Of a stretch of 64,000 nt of DNA, positions 1 to 9,092 are shown one piece after another (position 1 is the stretch's first letter; every line of letters starts with the position of its first letter). Under the pieces are notes generated by a model. It searched no databases. It was not told where the DNA came from and was given only the letters and a program-made list of their open reading frames with translations. Source of the stretch: Trichomonas vaginalis G3 (Eukaryota; Parabasalia; Trichomonadida; Trichomonadidae); assembly GCF_026262505.1 (NCBI RefSeq), contig NC_067205.1, positions 17,050,001 to 17,114,000 of the forward strand, given 5' to 3'. Both the position numbers and the translations under genes were made by a program.

Positions 1-397
1 ACAAAGTGGAGTTTTTGATAGTTAAATTGATATCAAACCCTACAGTAACTTAGGGAGAAAATGTATCATTGCATACTATATTATTGGTATAAGCGTAAAA
101 ATAATTATAAAAATTCAATGAGTTTGCAAAAAATTGATTAGTATCGATTCAAAATGCAATCTTTTCAATCCCATTTATAACATTCTGTTGGGTTTTGTTA
201 TCTATATTAAAAATATGATGTGGCATGCATAAAGCACGTTTCGTTATTTGAAAGAGCCTTCAAAAGTTACGATAAGAATTTTATATAAGTTTAGTATATG
301 TACAGTATATCACTTTTCTCGATTTAGATAAAAAAAGTTTACATCATTCAAAAGTTGATTCAGTGAAACGTTTTTATATTTCACATTTCCTCAGCGC
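1..397. other. AT-rich host spacer, no gene seen
   Basis: No coding stretch is supported on either strand. The last 40 bases are AT-rich with a TCA-containing leader (TTTCACATTTCCTCAGCGC) directly before the small reading frame at 398, which could be its initiator region. Confidence 0.5.
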
Positions 398-625
398 ATG
401 TCCTTCTTAGATCCTTCTATCGAGATCCAAAAGCCAGAACAGTATGATTTGTCACTTAAAAGCATTTCATGTGCTAGGAAAAGACACTGTGCCATGATGA
501 AGTTCTTTGATTCTGCTGAATGGGCAATCAACGCAACAGAACTTCAAACCGCATTACCACACATTAACGATCCTTTGGATGTACCAATTGCCTCAATACA
601 TCAATCTCCACTCAATGCTTATTGA
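398..625 (+). CDS. Small 75-residue protein with an endosulfine-like FDS motif
   Basis: A 75-codon frame with balanced, non-repetitive amino-acid use, preceded by a short TCA-containing leader as in trichomonad genes. Residues about 35-45 read MKFFDSAEWAI, which resembles the core FDSGDY motif of the endosulfine/ARPP-19/Igo family, small inhibitors of PP2A-B55 that are phosphorylated on the motif serine by Greatwall-type kinases. The preceding ARKRH stretch gives the basic residues usual before that motif. The protein is shorter than most family members and the motif is not exact (AEW for GDY), so the family is a suggestion only. It could also be a chance frame in spacer DNA. No operon-like neighbour is present. 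Confidence 0.4.
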   Translation: MSFLDPSIEIQKPEQYDLSLKSISCARKRHCAMMKFFDSAEWAINATELQTALPHINDPLDVPIASIHQSPLNAY

Positions 626-1163
626 GTTATTGATGATTTTCAAATACTTACGAAACTAGTAATTAATTTCGTATTGTTTGTTTGTTATGATTAAAGTTGT
701 TTAATTTTTTATTAACTTACTTATCTACTGATCATTTTACTTGGATTTCTGAGATCATACACACTATTAGGAACAGAACTTTTCAACATGTAATGATATT
801 GATATTTTACATTAAATATAAGAAGAATAAACCGTTAATTCTGGCATTTTATGGATATTATCCAAGATTATATGAAGACTGTTAATATCGGATTTGATTG
901 ATATTAACTTGATATTTGGTTTCAAAATAATAAAAATCCGAATTAGTTTGCTCCTATCTATATAAATAAAGATGTCAATAAAATATATATTCAAAAGGTG
1001 TAGAATTAACGAATGTTAGTGCAAGCTTTATTTACTATAGTTATTTTAGTTTTCATATTTCTGGGTGTTAACTGTGATAATATTTTCGCTATGAAAAAAA
1101 TTATTTGTTAGTAATTGGGAAATGCACCGTAAAAAAATAAGGATATATCATGAGATATTTAAT
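626..1163. other. Spacer, no gene supported
   Basis: AT-rich sequence. Two overlapping 60-residue frames near 700-990 on opposite strands have the composition of translated AT-rich spacer and no recognisable motif. Nothing else seen. Confidence 0.5.
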
Positions 1164-1439
1164 TCAAACAATATATTGTCCCCAACATTCATCTGAAAAA
1201 TGGTATGCAGCTAATGGAAGGGACGAATGGCCATCAGACCAGTCAAATGCCCTTGGGTTGAATGGAGCCTTGGGGCGGCGAATTTCCGTATGAAATTGCG
1301 AGGGGGTGCACTTCAAGCATCCATAAGAAGAATCTTCTTTATCGAAATCGTAAATGTTTTGTACCGTAAAGGTACTACTAGGAGGATCTGTTTCGTCATT
1401 ATTGGAACTACTTATACTAATTTCCGTAGGTTCAAGCAT
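1164..1439 (-). CDS. Hypothetical 91-residue protein
   Basis: A 91-codon frame whose composition (Cys, Trp, Pro, Asp and Ser-rich, no homopolymers) looks coding. The leader directly upstream of the ATG (complement of 1440-1463) contains a TCAATTT initiator-like sequence about 20 bases before the start, as in trichomonad genes. The N-terminal third is Ser/Thr/Asp-rich (possible disordered or phosphorylated segment); the C-terminal half is aromatic-rich with CLKC and a terminal WGQYIV. No family is recognised. The overlapping frame on the plus strand (1227-1454) is judged its shadow. It may also be a gene fragment. Confidence 0.4.
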   Translation of the reverse strand: MLEPTEISISSSNNDETDPPSSTFTVQNIYDFDKEDSSYGCLKCTPSQFHTEIRRPKAPFNPRAFDWSDGHSSLPLAAYHFSDECWGQYIV

Positions 1440-2870
1440 CTGAGAAAGAAATAAATTGAAAAACTGACATCTGGTAAATTTTCAAAATCAGAATTTAAAA
1501 ATAGTAATATTTTGGATGGGTATGCATGATTAAATGAAAAATATTTGGTTGATTGTTTGTGGGAAAATTTGCGTTAGATTGAAAAAATACTATACGAATT
1601 AGAATATAAATAAATATGCTGATAAATTTAATAACGTGCAAAATTCAATTGGTTGAATGCAATTGGTTTACGATCAAATATTTATTAAAATTTAATGCTA
1701 GATAGTCATATCTCTAACCTTTATTGAGGTTGAATAAATTCAATTCAAAATTTTGGATTAAAAATTTTATTGGAATACGATTAATCATATCATTTCCAGA
1801 ACGAAATTAAAGAAATCATAAAAATTTCTGGCAGTTTTACGGTTTTTTTGTGAATGAATTCAATAAAAATTCAGTTACTAGCTATCGCCTGTCCTCTCAA
1901 AAGTCAGATTTAAAAAAGTGAAACTAACTTAATATCATACTCTACATAAATTTATTCATTGTCCCAAATTGAATAGGAAATTATCGTTAGATAAAAATAT
2001 AATATCCAAATTTCCTTATGTATTATAATTTCTCATTGTTTAAATTTGAAATGAAAATTTCCATTCTATCGTTATTTTAGATTAACAAAAATTATGATAT
2101 TATGGTAATTGAATTTTTACTATGGCAGTCCCAACGGGAACCGCGGTAATTTACCGAGGTTTCCGCACACCGGTTCCTTTTTTAGGAATTTTTTAGATTA
2201 AAAAATATGCTTTGTAAATCATTTTTTGTAAATCGGCAAAAATTTGTAAATATTCTGACGACAATAAATCTGGGAATAGTATTTTAAATACGAGAACAAC
2301 CTATTTAAAAGTGTTTCGCTCGATTTTGTATAATTTCAAATTTTCGCATATAGCTTTCCGTGAATTACCGTGATTTTACCGCCACATCAATAGTTTACGA
2401 CACTTTTCCCGTAAATTGAGTAGTTTACTGCACTTTTTCCGTAAAATTGAGTTACGGGAATCCGTAAGATTACCGTACCTCACTTCTAGTTGAAAATAGC
2501 ATTAGTATATAATAAATAGATATATTATTCATATTTTTGATTTTGAATTACGGAAAAAGTGAGTTCAGAACTTCCAATTATTATTTGATTAATTATGTTA
2601 AAAATACTATAAGGAATTAAAATACATAATGTTGAAATTTGAATTACGGAAAAAGTGAGGGTGAAAGTGAAGTGAAAAAGTAAGATATTTTTTGTTGAAA
2701 TAATCATAGTTGTACAATTTTGAAACTATATGTAAAGCTATAAATTGAATAAATTCAAAAACAAAAATTGTTTATTCTTATTAATAAATTTATATTAATC
2801 AATATTTGAACAACCCGTAATTAAAATTGAATTCCTCTTAAAATTTAATCCATACATTAATTTTTAATTT
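1440..2870. other. Spacer with dispersed ACGGAAAAAGTG words
   Basis: No gene is supported. The 20-mer TGAATTACGGAAAAAGTGAG occurs at 2544-2563 and again at 2640-2659, and inverted near-copies (CACTTTTTCCGTAAA type) lie at about 2401-2455. A short GC-richer patch at 2125-2180 with CCGCGGTAA and ACCGAGG words stands out from its AT-rich surroundings. This may be a decayed repeat; no coding or terminal structure was found. Confidence 0.5.
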
Positions 2871-3980
2871 GCTCGGCGAATGCCGAGCTTCCCTACTTCT
2901 CTTGTCATTCCTTCAAAAACTCTAATCTCATCGCACTTACAAACATCATGATTTGATGTATTGTCGAGAAATCTTAGATTTGTTTGTCATTTGATGATAG
3001 CATTTGAAAGTCATCTCGAAAATCGATTAACAAGACAATTTCCCAAACATCTACATACAAGTAGATGATGGTAAACCCATTAGAGTTGTTTTGCTATGAT
3101 TCCTCCAATCTTATGATGAGAAAAATCATATCAAAACAGCTCTAATCGAACATTCTACACAGCTTAGCATCCAGCTAGTTCCAAGTAATGCGATTACAAC
3201 ATCAACGGCCAAAGCCTTTCAGAGTCCTTTAATCATTTCTTCTCATCTCAATGTGAAGTGGCCCCAAACGAACTACAAGCTGACGTTACAACGCATTACA
3301 ACCCGGTTAATACGAGCATATACATTAGAGCTGCTTTGTTATGATCTCCCTCATCAATTGATGAGAGATCTCATTATGAAGCAGCTCCAATCGAACTAAA
3401 AACCTACATACAAATGAGTGAAAACAAATTCATTAGAGTTGTTTTGCTTTGATTTCTCTCATCAGAAGATGAGAGATACCAGAACAAAACAACTCTAATC
3501 AAACTTTCTACACAACTCAGCACAGTATCAATGCAAAGTAATGCGTCTGTATCGTTAACAAGCAAAGTTGTTTCGGGTCCTTCCATTTTGGAAGAATTCG
3601 GAACAACTTTGCGAATTGATAGTGTAAACCCATATACATGAAAGCGTGCATGCATAAAGACAGGTATTGTCAGCAATGACTACCTGCCCAGCTATGAGTG
3701 ATCAGAGAATTACCATCTCAGGCTTTTTGAGAACGTTTCAGCCAGGACCCTCGTATGTTGACTGTGAGAAAGGCATCCTTTATCTGAAATAGATGCTTTT
3801 CCAACAATCAAATTCGAAGATCTTCGACGTTGTTGTAAAAAGAGAAGGAGAAGGAAAGAAGAGGAAGGAGAGGAAGAAGGAAAGGAAAAGAAGAAGAAGA
3901 AAAAAGAAAAAAAGAAGGACATATTAAATATAATGCGCACTTAATAGTGCCGAGGCGGCGGAGTCGCCGAGGCGCGATTT
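2871..3980. repeat. Hairpin array X, with GC-rich hairpins at both borders
   Basis: A run of imperfect hairpins in a host spacer: 2871-2888 (GCTCGGCGAATGCCGAGC), 3048-3067, 3079-3146, 3324-3391, 3432-3499, 3562-3612 and 3661-3686. The hairpins at 3079, 3324 and 3432 are each 68 nt, open with ATTAGAG(T/C)TG and end with a CTC(T/C)AAT or CTCCAAT arm. The last two have apexes of the form CTCATC..GATGAGAGA, the same apex as in the array at 13956-14571 inside the Maverick. The right border has GC-rich GGCGGCGGAGTCGCC (near 3955). A purine-only tract lies inside. No protein is credible here. It may be a non-autonomous element or a cluster of structured RNAs. Confidence 0.6.
3837..3919 (+). repeat. 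83-nt polypurine tract
   Basis: Eighty-three consecutive A/G bases with no pyrimidine, mostly GAA/GGA words. It is at the right end of the hairpin cluster. Long homopurine tracts can form triplexes or give strong strand asymmetry; no function is shown here. The frame on the opposite strand (3710-3940) merely translates it as Ser/Phe runs. Confidence 0.85.
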
Positions 3981-4196
3981 TTTTGACCCTATATTACCGC
4001 ACGGCAATGTTTTTCTCGATTTTGTACAGCCCTAATTTTTACATTATTTTTTATATTCATTTCTTTAAATATCTCATATATTCTTAATTGATGTCTCTGG
4101 ATTATACATCTTGTTTACTATCAAAAATACCTTCAATTCCTCGTTTTATGTTGAGTCAATTTTTCCAAATTTCCTCGAATTTTCTAAATTTATGTT

Positions 4197-4201
4197 AATT
4201 T
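4197..4201. repeat. Left target-site duplication of Maverick 1 (AATTT)
   Basis: AATTT directly precedes the element's AGTTAGTATG end and recurs directly after its other end at 27871-27875. A 5-6 bp duplication is usual for Mavericks/Polintons. Confidence 0.75.
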
Positions 4202-4444
4202 AGTTAGTATGTCTATCTTGGGTACGGCGGCACTGCGTTCCACCTTACCCAAGATAACGGTTTGACACTTTACGAAACAGGTAACGTATATTTTACAACA
4301 CAACCATAACACCAACTTAACCTTAAATATTTACAAAACCATCTGACACATAAACGACTTCACTAACGAATTCACTACCGTCCTCACTAAATAAAAATAA
4401 CCTTATTTTTATTTTTTTTTAATTTTTTATTTCATTACAAAGAC

Positions 4445-4879
4445 ATGTCCGACTACATTTACTATGACTCTTTCCCAGAACGTTTCCGTGAACTATTCAA
4501 AACTCAAGTAAAACTGAGAAACATGCATTTTAACAAAGACAGACCCATTGACGATGAAAGAAACCCTGAATATATTACAATCCCATATGACGCAAAGTTC
4601 ATTGCATACATTCCTTATGGTCGCAGAGGAACGAAAACTATTTCAACAAAGAACAAAAATTATTTCTGGAGCGATGAAGAAAATTGCCTTATCTACATAA
4701 ATGCATACTTAAATAAAGCTACATATTGTACAAAAGAAGGTTGGACTGGATTTGAGCTCTACATATACGACGACGATGGAAACAGACGTTGTGTATACCC
4801 ATACGATAATATGTACCATTGTTTTCATCAAGCATTAAACGAATACATAGTCAGTAAGGGTCTCATTCCTGTTGAGTAG
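4445..4879 (+). CDS. TIR-borne hypothetical protein, 144 residues (copy 1)
   Basis: A 144-codon frame inside the left TIR, reading inward. The copy in the right TIR (27180-27614) gives the same protein. It is soluble, without signal or membrane segment, rich in Tyr, Asp and Asn, with an ELYIYDDDGNRR segment at about residues 104-115. No family is recognised. Its leader is AT-rich with the T-run TTTTTATTTTTTTTTT before the ATG at 4445. Because it lies in the TIR, each element has two doses, and any recombination between TIRs keeps the two copies alike. Its position at both ends suggests a role tied to termini, replication or early regulation, but that is inference only. Confidence 0.85.
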   Translation: MSDYIYYDSFPERFRELFKTQVKLRNMHFNKDRPIDDERNPEYITIPYDAKFIAYIPYGRRGTKTISTKNKNYFWSDEENCLIYINAYLNKATYCTKEGWTGFELYIYDDDGNRRCVYPYDNMYHCFHQALNEYIVSKGLIPVE

Positions 4880-5003
4880 ATATGCTTTATTTTTGTTCTG
4901 TCATTTATATAAAAATAAAATAAAAATAAAATAAAAAATAAACTTAAAAATAATGATATCACCACCCTCACACGTATGAAAACATAGCACAAAAATAAAT
5001 TTA

Positions 5004-5047
5004 GGGTAGAAGGTAGATCTAACCCGATTTCTAACCTCATTTCTATC
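5004..5047. repeat. TTAGGGTAGA... motif, copy 1
   Basis: TTAGGGTAGAAGGTAGATCTAACC-type motif followed by ATTTCTA(A/C)CC. The same motif family occurs at 17107-17146, 18033-18072 (inverted) and 27009-27055 (inverted). It contains its own inverted ends (GGGTAGA...TCTACCC in the best copies). In all four places it lies between genes, so it may be a transcription end, insulator or replication signal. Confidence 0.6.
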
Positions 5048-5064
5048 CTGTTGAATTCATTGCT

Positions 5065-5310
5065 TTATAACTCTCTTCCTTTCTCCAACTCTTCTAACTT
5101 CTTCTTAAGTTCAGCAATGTTGTCTTCATGAAGTTTAATCTTTCTCAAAATTCCTTCTCTATCTAATGGTTGCTTTATCTTTCTAAACTGAACTCTACCA
5201 TCCTTCATAGTATGAATGTAAAAACCTTCTGGAATAGTTCCTGATTTAATGTATTCTACCAAAAACTTTTGTTTCATTGCTTCAGTGACTTTATTTGTCA
5301 TTTCAATCAA
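5065..5310 (-). CDS. Small coiled-coil protein, 81 residues
   Basis: An 81-codon frame whose last codons lie in the left TIR. The C-terminal third (residues about 53-81) is a strongly charged heptad-like helix with Glu, Lys and Leu, so a short coiled coil is likely. The N-terminal part has the segment EGFYIHTMKDGRVQFRKI, a small beta-rich unit. A protein of similar plan (basic/hydrophobic core plus terminal Glu/Lys/Ile coiled coil) occurs at 45374-45742 in the second Maverick, also next to the element edge. No known family. It is followed, in the same direction of transcription, by the TIR end; upstream is the gene at 5350-5809 with a 39-bp gap. Confidence 0.7.
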   Translation of the reverse strand: MIEMTNKVTEAMKQKFLVEYIKSGTIPEGFYIHTMKDGRVQFRKIKQPLDREGILRKIKLHEDNIAELKKKLEELEKGREL

Positions 5311-5349
5311 ATAAAAATTTTAATATTAAATAAAAATAACGTTATTTTT

Positions 5350-5809
5350 TCAGTAAGGAAACGCAGGAGTTTTACGATTTATTTGAGGAGTAGGTTCTGG
5401 TTTAAATGTTGGAGTCGGTTTAGGAGTTGACTTTTGAACAGGAGTTTGTACTTCCATAGGTTCAGGAGTCATTGAAGGTTTTGCTTGTGAAGGCGTTGGT
5501 TTTGGCGAAGGTGTTGGAGTTTGTTTAACTTCAGCTACTTCAGTATTATTTACAACGTTTGCTTTATTTCTTTTCAACATCATAACTGCTCCTGCTGTAG
5601 CTAGCAAACCTAGTGGGAGACCATATCTTTATATAAGGACTTGACCAAATGCTATTTTTGACAGGAGCTGGTGGAACACCTAACCTTGGTGAGACTGCTC
5701 TTTGCCATTGTGCAGCTCGTAAGAAATATTCAATAGGTGCTCCATAATCGTTTGGTAAAGTTTGTTTCACAGATGGTGAAGGTTCACGAGAGCTTGATGA
5801 AGAACTCAT
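5350..5809 (-). CDS. Single-pass membrane protein with Pro/Thr-rich tail, frame-broken
   Basis: Two overlapping frames make one plausible protein. The first (5809 down to about 5630) has a Ser-rich start and a soluble domain; it loses frame at about 5620-5640 in AT-rich sequence. The second frame continues to 5350, opening with a hydrophobic segment (GLPLGLLATAGAVMML, just upstream of and including the first listed ATG at 5607) followed by basic KRNK and a roughly 60-residue tail of TPTPSPKPTP-like repeats. The plan is therefore soluble domain, one membrane span, positively charged stop-transfer, Pro/Thr-rich tail. A membrane protein in a virion could sit in an internal membrane; this is inference. 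One base gained or lost explains the break. Confidence 0.65.
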
Positions 5810-5839
5810 TTATAAGCTTTAAAAATAAACGTTCATCCT

Positions 5840-7413
5840 TTATTCCTCACTGTCGTCCGCAGCTAAGTTATAGTCATCTAATCTTATTATTGGGATTCCA
5901 TTAGCACGCACCTGAATGGCAAAGCAACAATCCCTCATAAATCCAATAAGTGGCTTTGGTACATTTTCAGTTGCTAGTTCAATAGGTCCTTTAACAGACA
6001 ATTTGTATGTTATTGGAGCAGTAGATGTTTGACCTTGCTGGAAGCAAAAGTCCACTTCTGTTGGAAAACCACATAAGAAATGTGTGTTGTCATAGCTATC
6101 CCATTTATGTTCCACACTACCATCATCCACCAATGACCTCATAACATCTTCATTAAATCCTATCATATCATTGTTTGTATTGCAAGCGTTCGCAACCATT
6201 TCATAAAATACAGGTCCATATGATTTTTCAGGTTCTGCAGGCATATTTCCATAAGCTCCCATGGAAAGCTGAAGATATTTAAACTTAGGGTTCTCAAAAT
6301 TAACATAATAGTTGTCTTTCTTTCTAAATAGTGCCCAAATACTTTTAACATTAATAGGCGTATAAGCTGCTGTAAATGTTGCACTTGAACTATCTGTATT
6401 CTTTGAGAATGAACCGTCCATAGGAATCCAATCCATAACTTTAACAGGAAAACATAAAGCCTCGTTTGTATAATGTTCTACAAGTTCTGTATAAATGTTA
6501 GGGTCTAAAGAGAATGACTTTGGATGAATGAAACATTCATTAAAATCCATCTTTGTTCGAAATAGTTGCTGGGTTACAGTTGTAATAGTAACTGTTCCAC
6601 TAGCTTCTACTGCCTTCGTTATCATAGTGAATGGTTCATTCCATGGAACAAATTTATTTGTCGGTGGATTTGAATCTGAAGCAAATGCAACTTTAAGAGT
6701 TGGATTGAAAGCAATGATATCATTTACAGATATAGATGTGCATTGTAAGGCGTCGCTACTGAACTTTACTTTAAGCTGAATGTTTCCTGCAAAAGCTGGA
6801 ATAAATCGAATAGCTTCTAATGGAAGGAATCTTCTAACAGGAATTCTTAAACGAAGCTTAAAATCAAATGATTTTCCTGCTGTAATTGGACCACTAACAA
6901 TTTGTCCTGTTCTGCATGTTCCCGAATGACTCCATACATCTTCATGTCGAGTCTTTGAGAAAACATCTACTTTCTTTATTTGTTCGGTAGTTTGTGAGTT
7001 TGAAGTTATATATGCTTCTTCTCTTGCGTTGTCTTGAGAATATACGATACGACCATTTGCAAGGATTTGATATCCAGCAACTGCATAGAAAGCGTCATCG
7101 AAACCAATCCAAAATCCTGGTGGGTTTGTTTTATTGGAACCTGAACCAATTTCTTTATCTACAATAAATTGACCTTCCATTTTATACGTAATGAATGTAT
7201 TGTAAAGGTCCAACATATTTTCACCAGGAGGTGAGAGATTGAATGTTACCCATGTGTTATCTTTAGCAGTTCCAGGTTGTGATGGAATCTTTGCGTCAGA
7301 ATATTTTCTATTAGTGTCACCAATTTGAACTGCATTGTCTATGATATCGAAATATGAGCGAATCTGATGAATATGCTCTGCTGGAGTAAATTCGTCTTTA
7401 GCTGTTCGTTCTG
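5840..7413 (-). CDS. Major capsid protein (double-jelly-roll type)
   Basis: A 458-codon frame from the first ATG at 7216 to 5840, but the same frame stays open upstream to about 7416 and reads as capsid-like protein (about 65 more residues, including IRSYFDIIDNAVQIG), so the gene must start near 7413. An ATG there is one base out of frame, so the start codon is separated from the gene by a single-base lesion. The product, about 525 residues, is beta-rich, with few charged helices and a KSFDFKLRLRIPVRRFLPLE segment typical of virion jelly-roll proteins. Length and location (largest structural gene in the right-hand order of Polinton genes) match the Polinton major capsid protein. It differs strongly from the capsid candidate at 46353 in the second Maverick. 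No sequence search was possible. Confidence 0.7.
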
Positions 7414-7457
7414 CATGTATTTACTTCAGATAAAAATATCTATTTACTTCATTATTC

Positions 7458-7884
7458 TCACTCTTCTTCTTGGCATTCTGTGTGTGGAAGTTGTTTCTTG
7501 ACATTTTCAATGAACTGTACATTCTCTTTTGTCTCAACTTCTTTCACTGGCTGGTCAGGATTCTTTGACTCGGTTTGTTTTTCAATGAAATTCACGAACT
7601 TTGCAATAAGCTCTTGGTTCGTTATTGAAAGTACATCTGGCTTCTTTTCTTCTGGTTCTATTGACTTTTCAGTTTGAATAGAAGGCTTAACATGGGCTTC
7701 GCCCTCGGTGCCATGCACCTTAATGTTGTCGCTTTCTGCATTCGCTAATGGAACCTTTCTTTTTCTTACGTATATTTTACCATCTTTACTCTGATTTACG
7801 TAATAGAAAGGATGTTGTATTCCTCTGGCGTCATTTAATATAATAGACTCTCGCTCTGATTTTGACAGCTCATTTTACATCGGT
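7458..7884 (-). CDS. Hypothetical charged protein, with in-frame hairpin module
   Basis: The frame from 7718 to 7458 (86 codons from a GTG) is open upstream to about 7884, giving about 140 residues; the upstream part reads ELSKSERESIILNDARG... followed by basic KIYVRKRKV. An ATG at about 7875 is out of frame by one, so the start is broken in the same way as in the capsid gene. The C-terminal half is Glu/Lys/Gln-rich and probably helical. At 7689-7717 the gene contains a copy of the double-hairpin module, translated VHGTEGEAHV. The gene is opposite to the plus-strand gene at 7919, with a short divergent spacer. Function unknown. Confidence 0.5.
7689..7717. repeat. Double-hairpin module, copy A (in-frame in a gene)
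   Basis: CATGGGCTTCGCCCTCGGTG then CCATGCACC: GGGC/GCCC hairpin plus a GGTGC/GCACC hairpin. Translated VHGTEGEAH on the minus strand. Confidence 0.8.
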
Positions 7885-7918
7885 TAAAGTTTTAATTTTG
7901 TTTTTTATCTGCAGTCAA

Positions 7919-8178
7919 ATGACTCAGACAAGCCCTACGGACAAGACCCAATGGGTCATAGATGTTGAAGCATTGAAGAAAGAAATTCGTGAGCAAATTT
8001 TATCCGAATGAAGGAACAAAAACAAGAACAAAAGCCAGAGAGACCAAAGAGAAAACTTAGTGAAAAACAACTTGCTGCATTAGCTGCTGGAAGACAAAAG
8101 AACCCAAGACTACTGGCGAAAAAAGCTAGCGAAGAAGCTGAAGCAAAAGCTAAAGAAGCTGAAGCAAAAAAAGAGTAA
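7919..8178 (+). CDS. Small Lys/Glu/Ala-rich protein in two overlapping frames
   Basis: ATG at 7919 opens 30 codons ending with TGA at 8009-8011; a second frame starts with the ATG at 8008 inside ATGA and runs 56 codons to TAA at 8176-8178. The first part contains WVIDVEALKKEIREQIL, the second is Lys/Gln/Glu/Ala-rich with RKLSEKQLAALAAGRQKNPR and a terminal EAEAKAKEAEAKK helix. They may be one basic DNA-binding-like protein split by a one-base change, or two genes coupled through the ATGA overlap. Both are shorter than the usual cut-off for gene calls. The next gene starts 24 bp downstream in the same direction. Confidence 0.5.
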
Positions 8179-8202
8179 ATGGGTTATTTTTATCGGAACT
8201 AA

Positions 8203-9058
8203 ATGTATAGACAAATACCTTTATCTGTTGCGTTCAGTAGTGAAAACCCTGACGTCAAAATAAAGGGGAACAGAGTAACGTTTAAGTTTCCAACAGACTG
8301 GATTGTGAACATAAATGAAGAGAAGTACATTGGCATAACATCTATGTATATAACACGTGCTTTCAGAAAGGTTGACTTTATACTTCAAGTCGAGATAGAA
8401 AATGACGAACAGTCTTTAAGCGCCCAAAACATTCACATATACAAATACTTTAAAGACGATACAACATTGTTGCAATGTATGATTTCATTTAATGAGATGT
8501 TCGAGAAAAAGTTCAACATTGAAGTACAAACTTTACAGCCTTTACGTGAGTTTCTTGCACAACTGAAGGAAGAAGGTAGTCAGCCACAACTTATAGACTT
8601 TCATTATGAATTTAATGAAAATGAAGATGGAACACATGACTGTCAGTTTGTTGTATTCTCACCATTCAATGAAGTCGCTAAAGAGAAAGAAAATCCATTA
8701 CGTATAAGATTTCAAATCTCTGAACCAAGTGATGATTTCAAGAATGTTTTCAATTATGATGCAATGCTTCCGAGGAAAAATGAATTTTCAAAGATTGTAA
8801 CACCTGGCATTTGGGATAGAGCAAGCTATATTATATTCAAACTTAAGTAAGGGAGTTGAAAATGAGTTCATTGGTCATACAAGAACTTCACCACTTCCTA
8901 ACCCTAAATACTATAAATTAACTGGCTTCAATCGTGAGTTTTGGATAGACATGTTCTCCACTCATGACCATAACTGCCCAGTGTTCTTACCTCCAGACCA
9001 TAAGGACTGTCTCTACATTGAGAGCAAACTCTTAAACTCTACCATCGCAGTATTGTAA
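8203..9058 (+). CDS. Penton/minor-capsid-like protein, frame-broken near its C-terminus
   Basis: A 215-codon frame (8203-8850) is followed without overlap by 68 more coherent codons in another frame (about 8853-9058, with KYYKLTGF and CPVFLPPDHKDCLYIES), so a single gene with a break near 8845-8855 is likely. The N-terminal FPTDWIVNINEEKYIGI followed by TSMYITRAFR resembles the start of the proteins at 25362 and 50546: a Pro-aromatic segment, then charged-hydrophobic alternation ending in an FR. Such beta-rich proteins are candidates for the single-jelly-roll vertex (penton) proteins of Polintons. It is opposite in direction to the polymerase that follows. Family assignment is by pattern only. 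Confidence 0.5.
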
Positions 9059-9063
9059 ATGAC

Positions 9064-9092
9064 CACATGGGCTTCGCCCTTGCCGCTAGCGG
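9064..9092. repeat. Double-hairpin module, copy B (intergenic)
   Basis: CATGGGCTTCGCCCTTGCCG then CTAGCGGC: GGGC/GCCC hairpin and the perfect palindrome GCCGCTAGCGGC, between the penton-like and polymerase genes. Confidence 0.85.

Larger units (their letters stand above)
4202..5078 (+). repeat. Left terminal inverted repeat of Maverick 1
   Basis: It matches the complement of 26979-27870 throughout. Seen differences are small: the right copy has an extra 12-bp unit (GACTTCACTAAC) in the leader of the repeat-borne gene and a few substitutions near 5005-5030. The outer end holds a palindromic block around 4216-4255 (CTTGGGTA...TACCCAAG). The repeat includes an entire gene (4445-4879) and ends inside the last codons of the gene at 5065-5310. 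Confidence 0.95.

Noticed and set aside
1227-1454. 75-residue plus-strand frame
   Set aside because: Shadow of the minus-strand frame at 1164-1439, which has better composition and a leader.
2120-2200. GC-richer patch as an rRNA or tRNA fragment
   Set aside because: No conserved rRNA words or tRNA boxes are visible.
3404-3940. Minus-strand frames of 90 and 76 residues
   Set aside because: They translate hairpin arms and the polypurine tract.
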